A DNA stretch of 38,053 bases from Leisingera sp. ANG-Vp (GTDB lineage Bacteria; Pseudomonadota; Alphaproteobacteria; Rhodobacterales; Rhodobacteraceae), in contig NZ_JWLD01000073.1 in NCBI RefSeq assembly GCF_000813725.1, forward strand, positions 897 to 38,949. Direction: 5' to 3'. A program made the translations under genes and the position numbers. The notes under the pieces were generated by a model that had not been told where the DNA came from, ran no database searches, and was given only the letters and a program-made list of their open reading frames with translations. Below, piece after piece: positions 15,146 to 23,416 of the stretch. Position 1 is the first letter of the stretch; every line of letters starts with the position of its first letter.

Positions 15146-16006
15146 ATGGCCTTGGACAGCAGCGCGCAAAGCGGAGTGACGCTTCAGGACCGGGCACGGG
15201 AATTTGTCGAGCGCAAATGGGTGACCAATGCGGTGCTGGGTGTGATCATTTTCAACGCCATCACCCTGGGGCTGGGCACCTCTGCAGCGGTTAACGCGCA
15301 TGTGGGCGGGCTGCTGGATATCATCGACCGGGTGGTTCTGGGCATCTTTGTGCTGGAGCTGGCGCTGAAGCTGTTTGCCTATGGGCTCAGGTTCTTCTCC
15401 TCGGCCTGGAACATTTTCGATTTGCTGGTGGTTTCGGTGGGTCTGCTGCCCGACAGCCAGGGTCTGTCGGCACTGCGCGGTCTGCGGGTGGTGCGGGCGC
15501 TGCGGCTTCTGTCGGTGATCCCTCAGATGCGCGCGGTGGTACAGGCGCTGCTGGATGCGCTGCCAGGCATGGGCGCGGTGATCGTGATGATCTCGATCGT
15601 GTTCTATGTCTTCGGCGTGATGGCGACGATGATGTATGGCGAGGCCTTTGACACCTGGTTCGGCACCTTGGGCCGGTCTCTTTATTCACTGTTCCAGATC
15701 ATGACGCTGGAAAGCTGGTCGATGGGGATCGTGCGCCCGGTGATGGATGTATACCCCTTTGCCTGGGCCTTCTTTGTGCCGTTCATCGTGATTACCGCCT
15801 TCTCGGTTCTGAACCTGTTCATCGGCCTCTTGGTCAACACCATGCAATCGGCGGTGGAGGCTGATGCTGAGGCGGAGTTCGAGAAGCTGCGCGAGCTGGT
15901 GAAATCGGAGACCGACGTGGTGGACGCGCATGTGCTGGAGCTGCATGAGGAGATCAAGGCTTTGCGGGCGGAACTGGCCCAGCTGAAAGGGCAGGGGAAT
16001 GGCTGA
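15146..16006 (+). CDS. Bacterial voltage-gated sodium channel (NaChBac/BacNav family)
   Basis: The 286-residue protein has the six-helix ion-channel plan. S1-S3 lie within residues about 28-100. S4 is near 108-122 with four Arg at every third position (RGLRVVRALR). The pore helix and selectivity filter TLESWSM lie near 187-193, and S6 (VITAFSVLNLFIGLLVNTM) near 212-232. A cytoplasmic coiled coil with heptads follows (about 240-283), as in BacNav tetramers. TLESWS is the Na+-selective filter known from NaChBac and NavAb. The GGAG ribosome site is only one base before the ATG, so the in-frame TTG at 15152 is an alternative start. The stop overlaps the next gene by 8 bases (ATGGCTGA). Its place inside a T6SS gene train is unexpected. 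Confidence 0.95.
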   Translation: MALDSSAQSGVTLQDRAREFVERKWVTNAVLGVIIFNAITLGLGTSAAVNAHVGGLLDIIDRVVLGIFVLELALKLFAYGLRFFSSAWNIFDLLVVSVGLLPDSQGLSALRGLRVVRALRLLSVIPQMRAVVQALLDALPGMGAVIVMISIVFYVFGVMATMMYGEAFDTWFGTLGRSLYSLFQIMTLESWSMGIVRPVMDVYPFAWAFFVPFIVITAFSVLNLFIGLLVNTMQSAVEADAEAEFEKLRELVKSETDVVDAHVLELHEEIKALRAELAQLKGQGNG

Positions 16007-19000
16007 CAGCTCGCAGAAGTTCATCGCCCGCAATAGGGCGCCGCGTGTTCAGATTGAATACGATGTGGAGCTCTATGGCGCCGAAAAGAAGGTGCAGCTG
16101 CCCTTTGTGATGGGGGTGATGAGCGATCTGATGGGCAAATCCGAGGTCGAGCAGCCCAGCGTTGCCGACCGCAAGTTCCTGGAAATAGACGTCGACAATT
16201 TCGACGAGCGGATGAAGGGGCTGGCGCCGCGCGCCGCTTTCACCGTGCCCAATACGCTGACCGGCGAGGGCAATCTGGCGGTGGACCTGACGTTTGAGAG
16301 CATGGCGGATTTCTCGCCTGGCGCCATCGCCGGAAAGGTGGACGCGCTGCGTCCGCTGCTGGAGGCGCGCACCCAGCTCAGCAACCTGATGGCCTATATG
16401 GATGGCAAGGCCGGGGCTGAGACGCTGATCGAGAAGATCCTGCACGACCCGTCGCTGCTGGCGGCGGTTTCAGCCCCTGCCGGGGATACGGACAGCGCCG
16501 CGGCTCTGGAAAGCCTGCGCAATGCGGAGCTGCCCGAGGAAGAGGCGGCGGACACCTCCGGCGATGTTCTGGCCGGGCTGGCGGCACAGGCGCCTGAAGA
16601 TGCGGCGCCCGGGGATACGTCGGGCGGGGTGCTGGACGCTTTGCGCGAAGCTGCGCCGGAAGAAAAGCCGGCGGAAGATGCCTCGGCGGGCGTTCTGGAG
16701 GGTTTGCGCACCGCGGCTGTCGAGGACGCGGAACCGGAAGATACCTCTGCTGATGTGCTCGCGGGCCTGAGTTCTGCGGCGCCTGAGGACACGGATGAGC
16801 GGGATGAAGCGGCCGGGGCGCTGGCCTCGCTGGCAGCGGTTGAGGTGGCGGACACTGCAGAAGAAGACACCTCCGCCTCGGTGCTGGAAGGGCTGGCGCA
16901 AGCAGAGGTGCCTGAGTTGGAGGCGGAAGACACCTCGGGTGAGGTGCTGGCCGGGCTTGCGGCTCAGGAACCGGAAGAGACTGTGGAAGATACATCGGAC
17001 GCAGCCCTGGAAGGTCTGCGGGCGGCGGAACCTGTTGAAGAGGCGGCTGAGGACGGCGCCGCGGATGTGCTGGCCGGTCTGAGTTCCGCCGCACCGGATG
17101 AGGCGGAAGAAGAAGATGCCGCGGGCGAGGCGCTGGCCTCTCTTGCCGCCGCAGAGGTGCCGGAAGCGGAAGACGAAGACCAGACCGGCTCGGTTCTGGA
17201 AGGTCTGGCGCAGGCGGACGTTCCGGAAGCGGTGGAGGAAGACACCTCTGGCGATGTGCTGGCGGGCCTTGCCGCGCAGGAGGTTGCGGAAGAGGAAGAC
17301 GGCAGCGCAGCGGCAGCGGCTCTTGAAAGCCTGTCGGCAGTGGAGGTGCAGGAAGCTGAGGCCGAGGACCATTCCGGGGTACTGGATGCGTTGGCGGACG
17401 CCGAAGTAGAGGAGGCGGAGGACACCGCAGCGGACGACGCTTTGGAAAGCCTGGCCGCGGTGGAGATCGAAGAGCAGGCCGAAGAGGACCATTCCGGCGT
17501 GCTCGACGGGCTTGCGGAGCAGGCGCCCTCGGACGACGCGGAAGAGGATGCTGCAGGAGCGGCCTTGGAGAGCCTCGCGGCGGCGGATGTTCCTGAGGAC
17601 GCGGCAGAAGAGGATCATTCCTCGGTTCTGGACGAGCTGGCTTCGGTCGAGGTCGAAGAAGAGGACGATGGGGCCGCCGAAGCCGCGCTGGAGAGCCTTG
17701 CGGCGGTTGAAATCGAGGAACCGGAGGACGACGGCGGGCAAGCTTTGGTTCTGGATGAGCTGGCCTCGGTCGAGGTTGAAGGTGACCAGGAAGAGGACGC
17801 CGCGGGGGCCGCGCTGGAGAGCCTGGCGGCTGCTGAAGTGGCAGAAACAGCTGAAGAGGATCACTCGGATATTCTGGAAGGCCTGGCAGATCTGGACCTG
17901 GACGGGGATGCAGCCGAAGAGGAGGATGTTTCCGGTGTTCTGAGCGGGCTGGCGGATGCGGAGCCTGCGGAAGAGGACGAGGGCGAAGACACAGCCGCTG
18001 CGCTTGAGAGCCTGGCGGATGCCGCAGTGGAAGACGCGGCTGAGGAAGACAGCCTGGACGATGTCCTGGGCGGGCTTCTGGACGAGGCACCGGAAGAGGA
18101 AGAAACCGGCAGCGGCGCGGAGGCGGCGCTGGAGAGCCTGGCCGCGGTGGAGGTTGAGGAAGAAGCAGATGACGGCGCTGACGATGTGCTGGAAGGGCTG
18201 CTGGAGGGCGGTCTGGGTGAAGACGCGGACGCTGGCGAGGATCTGACTGCGGCTTTGGACAGCCTTGAAGCGCCTGAAGAGACGGAGGACACGGATGCCT
18301 CTGATGGAATTCTCGCCGGGCTTGCGGATGAACGGCCGGAAGAGGATGCGGATGAGGGCAGCGATCTCGACTCGATCCTGGGCGGTCTGGACGCGGCTAA
18401 GGATGAAGACGAGAGCGATGACCTGAGCGCCGCACTGGACACACTGGAGGCGCCGGCAGAGGAGACCGCTGAAGATGGCGGCCTGGGTGACTTGCTGGCG
18501 GATCTTGGCAGCGATGATCCGGAAGCGGCCGAGGAAGATCAGGCCGGCAGCGTGCTGGAGGATCTGGCGGCTGTTGAAGACAGCGCAGAGGAGGCTGGCG
18601 GCGATGCGGATCTGACCGCCTTGCTGGACAGCGGTGATGACGCGGCGGAGGCGGATGATCTTGATAGCCTCCTTGGGGATCTGGACGAGGAGGGCGAAGA
18701 CGCCGCGGACGATCTGGATGCGCTGCTGAGCGAGCCGGAGGACGAGCCCGCCGAAGACGATAGCGGGCTGGATGATCTGCTCGGGGATCTGGACAGCGCT
18801 GAGGATGAGCCGGAGGCTGCAGACACGGGCGCAGGCGAAGACAGCAGCGATGATCTGGACGCTTTGCTCGGCGGGCTGGATGATGACGATGAAAGCGCCG
18901 GTGCCGGGGATGCGGAGGGTGACGATCTGGACAGTCTCCTAGGGGGGCTGGATGACGAGGAAACCGGCGCGGAAGAGGACGCCAGCCTGGATGACCTTTT

Positions 19001-21230
19001 GGGCGACCTGGGCAGCGATGAGGATGCCAGTGATCTGGATGACCTGCTGACCGGGCTAGGTGAGGAAGCGGAGGCCGAGGACGCCGCGGATGCGGAGGGT
19101 GCCGAGGAGGATCTCGATGCGCTGCTGGGCGGCCTGGGGGATGCGGACTCGGATCTGGACGATCTGATGGGCGATGACAGCGGCGACCTCGACCTGGATG
19201 ATCTGCTTGGCGGTCCGGATGGTGACGACGAGGACGCCGGCGATGCTGGCGGAGACGATCTGGATGCGTTGCTGGGCGATCTGGGTGGTGAGGACGACGC
19301 CGAGGCGGATGCCGGGGGAGACGATCTCGACGCATTGCTCGGCGGTCTGGGCGGCGAAGATGACAGTGATGGCGGTGACGATCTGGATTCCCTGCTGGGT
19401 GATCTGGGTGACGGCGGCGACGAGCCTGCGGCGGCCGAGGCGGCCGGAGCAGCTGCTTCAGAGGAGCCGGAGTTTGCCTATGGCACCATGAGCGCGGACC
19501 GGCCCGAAGCCGCGAAACTGCAGCGCAAGCGCTTCCGGCTGGCGGTGCTGGGGGATTTTTCCGGCCGGGCGGCCAAGGGTCAGCTGGAGACCGGCGACGA
19601 ACTGGCGGCGCGCAAGGCGATCCTGCTGGACCCCGACACGGTTGAGGATGTGATCGAAAGCTTCGCCACCGAGCTGGTGCTGCCGATCGGCAAGGATGGC
19701 GCCGGGATTGCGGTGAAGCTGGAGGATCTGGACGGGCTGCATCCGGATGAGCTTTATGAAAACGTTGAGCTGTTTTCAGAGCTGGTGGGCCTGCGCAAGC
19801 AGCTGCAAAGCGGCGCGACGGCGGATCATGCGGCCAGCACGCTGAAGGCCTGGGCGGAGAAACATGGCACCAAGGCGCGGGCGCCCAAGCGGACCTCGGC
19901 CGGGAACTCGGTGCCGGCCGACAAGCGGCTGAGCGCCTTCCAGCAGCTGATTGGCGATACCGGCAATACGCTGCGCGAGGCGTCACCGGTGGACGACCTG
20001 CTGGCGCGGGTTGTGGGGCCGCATATCCGGGCGCTGCCGGATCCGGATGTGGCGGCGATGCAGAAGGCGGTGGATGAGGCGCTGGCGGATGCGATGCGGC
20101 TGGTGCTGCATCATCCGGAGTTCCAGTCGGTCGAGGCGCAGTGGCGCTCGCTGGATCTGATGGCGCGCTCGATCGAGGCGGACGATACGCTGGATGTGAT
20201 GCTGTATGACATCTCGGCCGAGGAGCTGGCGGCGGATCTTGCAGCGGAGGAGGACCTGTCGAAGACCGGTTTTGTCCGGCTGCTGACCGAGGAGCCGCTG
20301 GATGAGGAAAACGGGCGCGGCGGCTATTCGGCGCTGATTGGGATGTACCAGTTTGAGGAAACCCCGCCGCATGCGGAACTGCTGGGCCGGATCGCGCGGG
20401 TGGCGGCGCATGTGGATGCGCCCTTCTTTGCATCGATCTCGCCGGAGTTCCTGAAAACGCCCAAACCGGAGCGGCCCAAGCTGGTGGCCGAGGCCTGGGA
20501 CACGCTGCAGGGTATGGCCGAGGCTGGGCATCTGGGGCTGGTCAGCCCGCGCTTCCTGCTGCGCAGGCCGTATGGCGAGAAGACTGAGCCCTGCTATGAG
20601 TTCGATTTCGAAGAATTCACCGAGACCGAGGGCCTGCGCGGCATGCTCTGGGCCAATCCGGTGGTGCTGGTGGCAATCCTGCTGGGGCGGTCGTTCTCGG
20701 AAAACGGGCCGTCGCTGCAGCTGGGCAAGATCATGTCTTTGGGCGAAATGCCCTATCATTATGTGAACGACAAATTCGGCGACCAGGTGGCGCTGCCCTG
20801 CACCGAGCGCAATATCGATCTGGACAAGATTGCGCTGGCGCAGGAGCGCGGGTTCATGGCAGTGAGCGCGGTCAAGGGGCGGGACGAGGTGCGGCTGACC
20901 TCCTTCAACTCGTTGAAAGGCAGCGAAATTCTGGGGCCCTGGACCGGATTGCCGGCGCCCGAGCCATCGCCGCCGGATCCGCGCGGGCTGCCGAAGCCCA
21001 AGCCGCCTGCGGACGGCGGTGACGATGATGACCTTGATTTGGATTTGGGCGGAGACGACGATGATGATCTCGGCCTGGATGATCTTGATCTTGGAGGCGA
21101 TGATGGTGATGACGGGGGCCTCGACGATCTGGATGACCTTTTGTCGTCGTTTGGGGATGACGACGATGATGACGACGACGGCGATGACGAAATGGATGCG
21201 GAACTCGCTGCGCTTTTGGATGATTTATGA
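15999..21230 (+). CDS. Giant TssB - acidic repeat - TssC-like fusion protein
   Basis: The 1743-residue product has several parts. Residues 1-160 are a TssB domain (about 86% identical to the 4198-4713 product). Residues about 167-1150 are a Glu/Asp/Ala/Leu/Gly repeat array with almost no lysine. Residues about 1175-1260 carry a second TssB-like segment opening FRLAVLGDFSGR. A basic linker (KHGTKARAPKR) lies near 1287. Residues about 1330-1645 are TssC-like (HHPEFQSVEAQWRSLDL, LGLVSPRFLLRRPYG). A Pro-rich linker and an Asp-rich tail (about 1660-1743) complete it. The C-terminal TssC portion with the interlocking strand is missing. The frame is open without interruption and starts within the channel gene, so the protein is probably real and coupled to it. 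It may join or cap the sheath with a very long flexible tether; its function is unknown. Confidence 0.93.
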   Translation: MADSSQKFIARNRAPRVQIEYDVELYGAEKKVQLPFVMGVMSDLMGKSEVEQPSVADRKFLEIDVDNFDERMKGLAPRAAFTVPNTLTGEGNLAVDLTFESMADFSPGAIAGKVDALRPLLEARTQLSNLMAYMDGKAGAETLIEKILHDPSLLAAVSAPAGDTDSAAALESLRNAELPEEEAADTSGDVLAGLAAQAPEDAAPGDTSGGVLDALREAAPEEKPAEDASAGVLEGLRTAAVEDAEPEDTSADVLAGLSSAAPEDTDERDEAAGALASLAAVEVADTAEEDTSASVLEGLAQAEVPELEAEDTSGEVLAGLAAQEPEETVEDTSDAALEGLRAAEPVEEAAEDGAADVLAGLSSAAPDEAEEEDAAGEALASLAAAEVPEAEDEDQTGSVLEGLAQADVPEAVEEDTSGDVLAGLAAQEVAEEEDGSAAAAALESLSAVEVQEAEAEDHSGVLDALADAEVEEAEDTAADDALESLAAVEIEEQAEEDHSGVLDGLAEQAPSDDAEEDAAGAALESLAAADVPEDAAEEDHSSVLDELASVEVEEEDDGAAEAALESLAAVEIEEPEDDGGQALVLDELASVEVEGDQEEDAAGAALESLAAAEVAETAEEDHSDILEGLADLDLDGDAAEEEDVSGVLSGLADAEPAEEDEGEDTAAALESLADAAVEDAAEEDSLDDVLGGLLDEAPEEEETGSGAEAALESLAAVEVEEEADDGADDVLEGLLEGGLGEDADAGEDLTAALDSLEAPEETEDTDASDGILAGLADERPEEDADEGSDLDSILGGLDAAKDEDESDDLSAALDTLEAPAEETAEDGGLGDLLADLGSDDPEAAEEDQAGSVLEDLAAVEDSAEEAGGDADLTALLDSGDDAAEADDLDSLLGDLDEEGEDAADDLDALLSEPEDEPAEDDSGLDDLLGDLDSAEDEPEAADTGAGEDSSDDLDALLGGLDDDDESAGAGDAEGDDLDSLLGGLDDEETGAEEDASLDDLLGDLGSDEDASDLDDLLTGLGEEAEAEDAADAEGAEEDLDALLGGLGDADSDLDDLMGDDSGDLDLDDLLGGPDGDDEDAGDAGGDDLDALLGDLGGEDDAEADAGGDDLDALLGGLGGEDDSDGGDDLDSLLGDLGDGGDEPAAAEAAGAAASEEPEFAYGTMSADRPEAAKLQRKRFRLAVLGDFSGRAAKGQLETGDELAARKAILLDPDTVEDVIESFATELVLPIGKDGAGIAVKLEDLDGLHPDELYENVELFSELVGLRKQLQSGATADHAASTLKAWAEKHGTKARAPKRTSAGNSVPADKRLSAFQQLIGDTGNTLREASPVDDLLARVVGPHIRALPDPDVAAMQKAVDEALADAMRLVLHHPEFQSVEAQWRSLDLMARSIEADDTLDVMLYDISAEELAADLAAEEDLSKTGFVRLLTEEPLDEENGRGGYSALIGMYQFEETPPHAELLGRIARVAAHVDAPFFASISPEFLKTPKPERPKLVAEAWDTLQGMAEAGHLGLVSPRFLLRRPYGEKTEPCYEFDFEEFTETEGLRGMLWANPVVLVAILLGRSFSENGPSLQLGKIMSLGEMPYHYVNDKFGDQVALPCTERNIDLDKIALAQERGFMAVSAVKGRDEVRLTSFNSLKGSEILGPWTGLPAPEPSPPDPRGLPKPKPPADGGDDDDLDLDLGGDDDDDLGLDDLDLGGDDGDDGGLDDLDDLLSSFGDDDDDDDDGDDEMDAELAALLDDL
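16498..19440 (+). repeat. In-gene acidic repeat array, about 48 units of roughly 21 residues
   Basis: Each unit has a short hydrophobic core of the form VLxGL, ALESL or LLGxL followed by an acidic spacer, with a period near 63 bases. Three zones are visible. Units 1-13 (to about 17313) use VLAGL/VLEGL cores. Units 14-32 (to about 18480) largely alternate ALESL and VLDxL. Units 33-48 use DDLDxLLGxL with Asp-rich spacers. A block of five units (about 16689-17000) is repeated directly afterwards (about 17001-17313). Unit count is by eye. Codons differ between copies, so the array is old but still shows block duplication. Confidence 0.88.
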
Positions 21231-21294
21231 TGCGAATGTTTGAGAACACTGCCGGTGATTTCCGGCCCGGTTCCCTTCGCGGAAAGGAGGAGCC

Positions 21295-23406
21295 ATGGTT
21301 GTAAGCAAGGGCCATGAAAACGACCTCGCCTGGATGTCGGGGACATATTCCACCGACGGCCTGATGATGAGCCGTGCGATTGTGCGCGAGGGCTTGAGCA
21401 AGCTCACGGAGACCACGATCGAATTTGCGGCGACCAAGAAGCAGCCCAAGCTGGAGGATCTGGTCGGCAAGCAGATGAACGTGCATGTGATGCGCCAGCA
21501 GACGGAGCATCAGTTCAATGGCATGTGCGTTTCGGTCGAGTATCTGGGCTTCCGCAACGGCTATGAAATGTATGTGGCCGAGGTGCGCCCCTGGTTCTGG
21601 ATGCTGACACGGACCGCCGATTTGCGGGTGTTTCAGGACAAGACCACGGTCGAGATCATCAAGCAGCTGTTCGGGGAATACGGATTCAGCGATTTCTCGG
21701 ACAAGCTGAGCGAGACCTATGAGAAGCGGGAGTATTGCCTGCAGTACCGCGAAAGCGACTATGCCTTCCTGTGCCGGCTGATGGAGGAAGAGGGGATTTA
21801 CTTCTATTTCGACAGCGTTGCTGGCGACACCGCAATTGAAAAGCTGGTGCTGTGCGATGGTGTCGGCGGCCACACTCCGATCAAAGGCGGGGCGGATGTC
21901 GAGTTCCACTCGCGCGACGACAGCGACCGGCGGCGCGAGGAGCATATCTCGGAATGGGCCAAGGATGAGCGTATCACCCGGGGCAAGGTCACGCTGAATG
22001 ATTTTGATTTCCTGACGCCCTCGGCAGACCTGAAAGCGACGTCTTCGATTCAGAAGGGCAAGCATTCCTTCAAGGATTACGAAGTCTACGATTACCAGGG
22101 CCACTACCGGAAGAACTCGGGCCTGGGAACCAAGCTTGCCCGGGTGCAGATGGAAGCGGAAGCGATCAAGCATATTGCCTGGCGCGGGGCTTCCAGCGTG
22201 CCGACGCTGGTGACCGGCACAACCTTCACCATGAAGAAGCATCCGGTGGCCGAGAACAACAAGGAATACCTGGTCATCAATGCTGAGCACCACGTCAAAG
22301 TGGCCTGGGACTATGGCGAGCGGGAAAGCCAGAAGGCCAAACAGACCGCTGCCAAGGGCGCGATGCGGCGGGATATCAAGGCGAAGAACATGGATGTGCC
22401 CGAGGAGATGGAGCACGATGTTTATGCGTCGACCTTCTCGGCCATTCTGAAGGCGGACCAGTTCCGGGCGCCGCTGGTGACGCCTTGGCCGGAAGTGCAG
22501 GGGCTGCAGACAGCGACTGTTGTCGGCAAGAGCGGCGAAGAGATCTGGACCGACGAGCACGGCCGGATCAAAATCCAGTTCCATTGGGACCGGGAGGGCA
22601 AGAAGAACGAAACCTCGTCCTGCTTTGTGCGGGTGGTGACGCCCTGGTCCGGCAAGAACTGGGGCATGGTGGCGATTCCGCGGATGGGCCAGGAGGTGGT
22701 GATCCAGTTCGAGGACGGCAACCCGGACCGGCCGATCTGCACCGGCATGCTTTACAATGCTGAAACCATGCCGCCCTATACCTATCCCGACGATCAGACC
22801 CAGCTGGGGATCAAGACCAATTCCTCGAAGGGCGGCGGCGGCTATAACGAGCTGATGTTCGACGACAAAAAGGACAGCGAACTGATGCGCGTGCAGGCCG
22901 AGAAGGATCACCAGATGCTGGTCAAGGACCGCTCGACGGTGACTGTCGGCATGGATGCGCCCGACCCCGAAGTCACTTCGGCGGATGAAAAGAGCTATGT
23001 GTTCACGGTTCAGCAGCACATGACGGAAACCGTGCATCAGGGCGACCGCACCGAAGTGGTGGAGACCGGCGACAAATCCGAAAACATCCAGACCGGCAAC
23101 ATGACGCTGGATGTGGATACCGGCAATTTGACCGAGACCATTGCCAAGGGGAACCATTCGGAAACCGTGTCTTTGGGCAATCTCACCGTGGATGTGACCG
23201 CGGGCAAGATCGCCATGAGCGCGGGCCAGGAAATCAAGCTGACCGTGGGCGCCTCCTCGGTCAAGATCGACAACTCGGGTGTGACCATCAAGGGGCCGAT
23301 GATCAAGATCGAAGGCACTGGCATGGTTGAGGCCAAAGCGCCGATGACCACCGTCAAAGGCGACGCGATGCTGACCCTGAAGGGCGGCCTCACGATGATC
23401 AACTAG
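21295..23406 (+). CDS. vgrG: T6SS spike protein VgrG (TssI)
   Basis: The 703-residue product is a VgrG. The N-terminal gp27-like part (about 1-360) includes YCLQYRESDYAFLCRLMEEEGIYFYF, a family hallmark. The gp5-like OB-fold (about 390-490) has DEHGRIKIQFHWDREG and CFVRVVTPWSGKNWGMVAIPRMGQEVVIQFEDGNPDRPICTG. The C-terminus is a beta-helix spike of short repeats (TGDKSENIQTGNMTLDVDTGNLTETIAKGNH) ending at a short GGLTMIN. There is no extra enzymatic domain, so cargo must ride on PAAR, an adaptor or Hcp. A very strong AAAGGAGG ribosome site lies 5 bases before the ATG. It is the first gene of a VgrG-accessory-PAAR group. Confidence 0.97.
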   Translation: MVVSKGHENDLAWMSGTYSTDGLMMSRAIVREGLSKLTETTIEFAATKKQPKLEDLVGKQMNVHVMRQQTEHQFNGMCVSVEYLGFRNGYEMYVAEVRPWFWMLTRTADLRVFQDKTTVEIIKQLFGEYGFSDFSDKLSETYEKREYCLQYRESDYAFLCRLMEEEGIYFYFDSVAGDTAIEKLVLCDGVGGHTPIKGGADVEFHSRDDSDRRREEHISEWAKDERITRGKVTLNDFDFLTPSADLKATSSIQKGKHSFKDYEVYDYQGHYRKNSGLGTKLARVQMEAEAIKHIAWRGASSVPTLVTGTTFTMKKHPVAENNKEYLVINAEHHVKVAWDYGERESQKAKQTAAKGAMRRDIKAKNMDVPEEMEHDVYASTFSAILKADQFRAPLVTPWPEVQGLQTATVVGKSGEEIWTDEHGRIKIQFHWDREGKKNETSSCFVRVVTPWSGKNWGMVAIPRMGQEVVIQFEDGNPDRPICTGMLYNAETMPPYTYPDDQTQLGIKTNSSKGGGGYNELMFDDKKDSELMRVQAEKDHQMLVKDRSTVTVGMDAPDPEVTSADEKSYVFTVQQHMTETVHQGDRTEVVETGDKSENIQTGNMTLDVDTGNLTETIAKGNHSETVSLGNLTVDVTAGKIAMSAGQEIKLTVGASSVKIDNSGVTIKGPMIKIEGTGMVEAKAPMTTVKGDAMLTLKGGLTMIN

Positions 23407-23416
23407 GTGGTGCGAG

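Noticed and set aside
16498-19440. A CRISPR-like or satellite repeat array
   Set aside because: The period of about 63 bases is in frame, the copies are degenerate in codons but conserved in amino acids, and there are no identical repeats with unique spacers.
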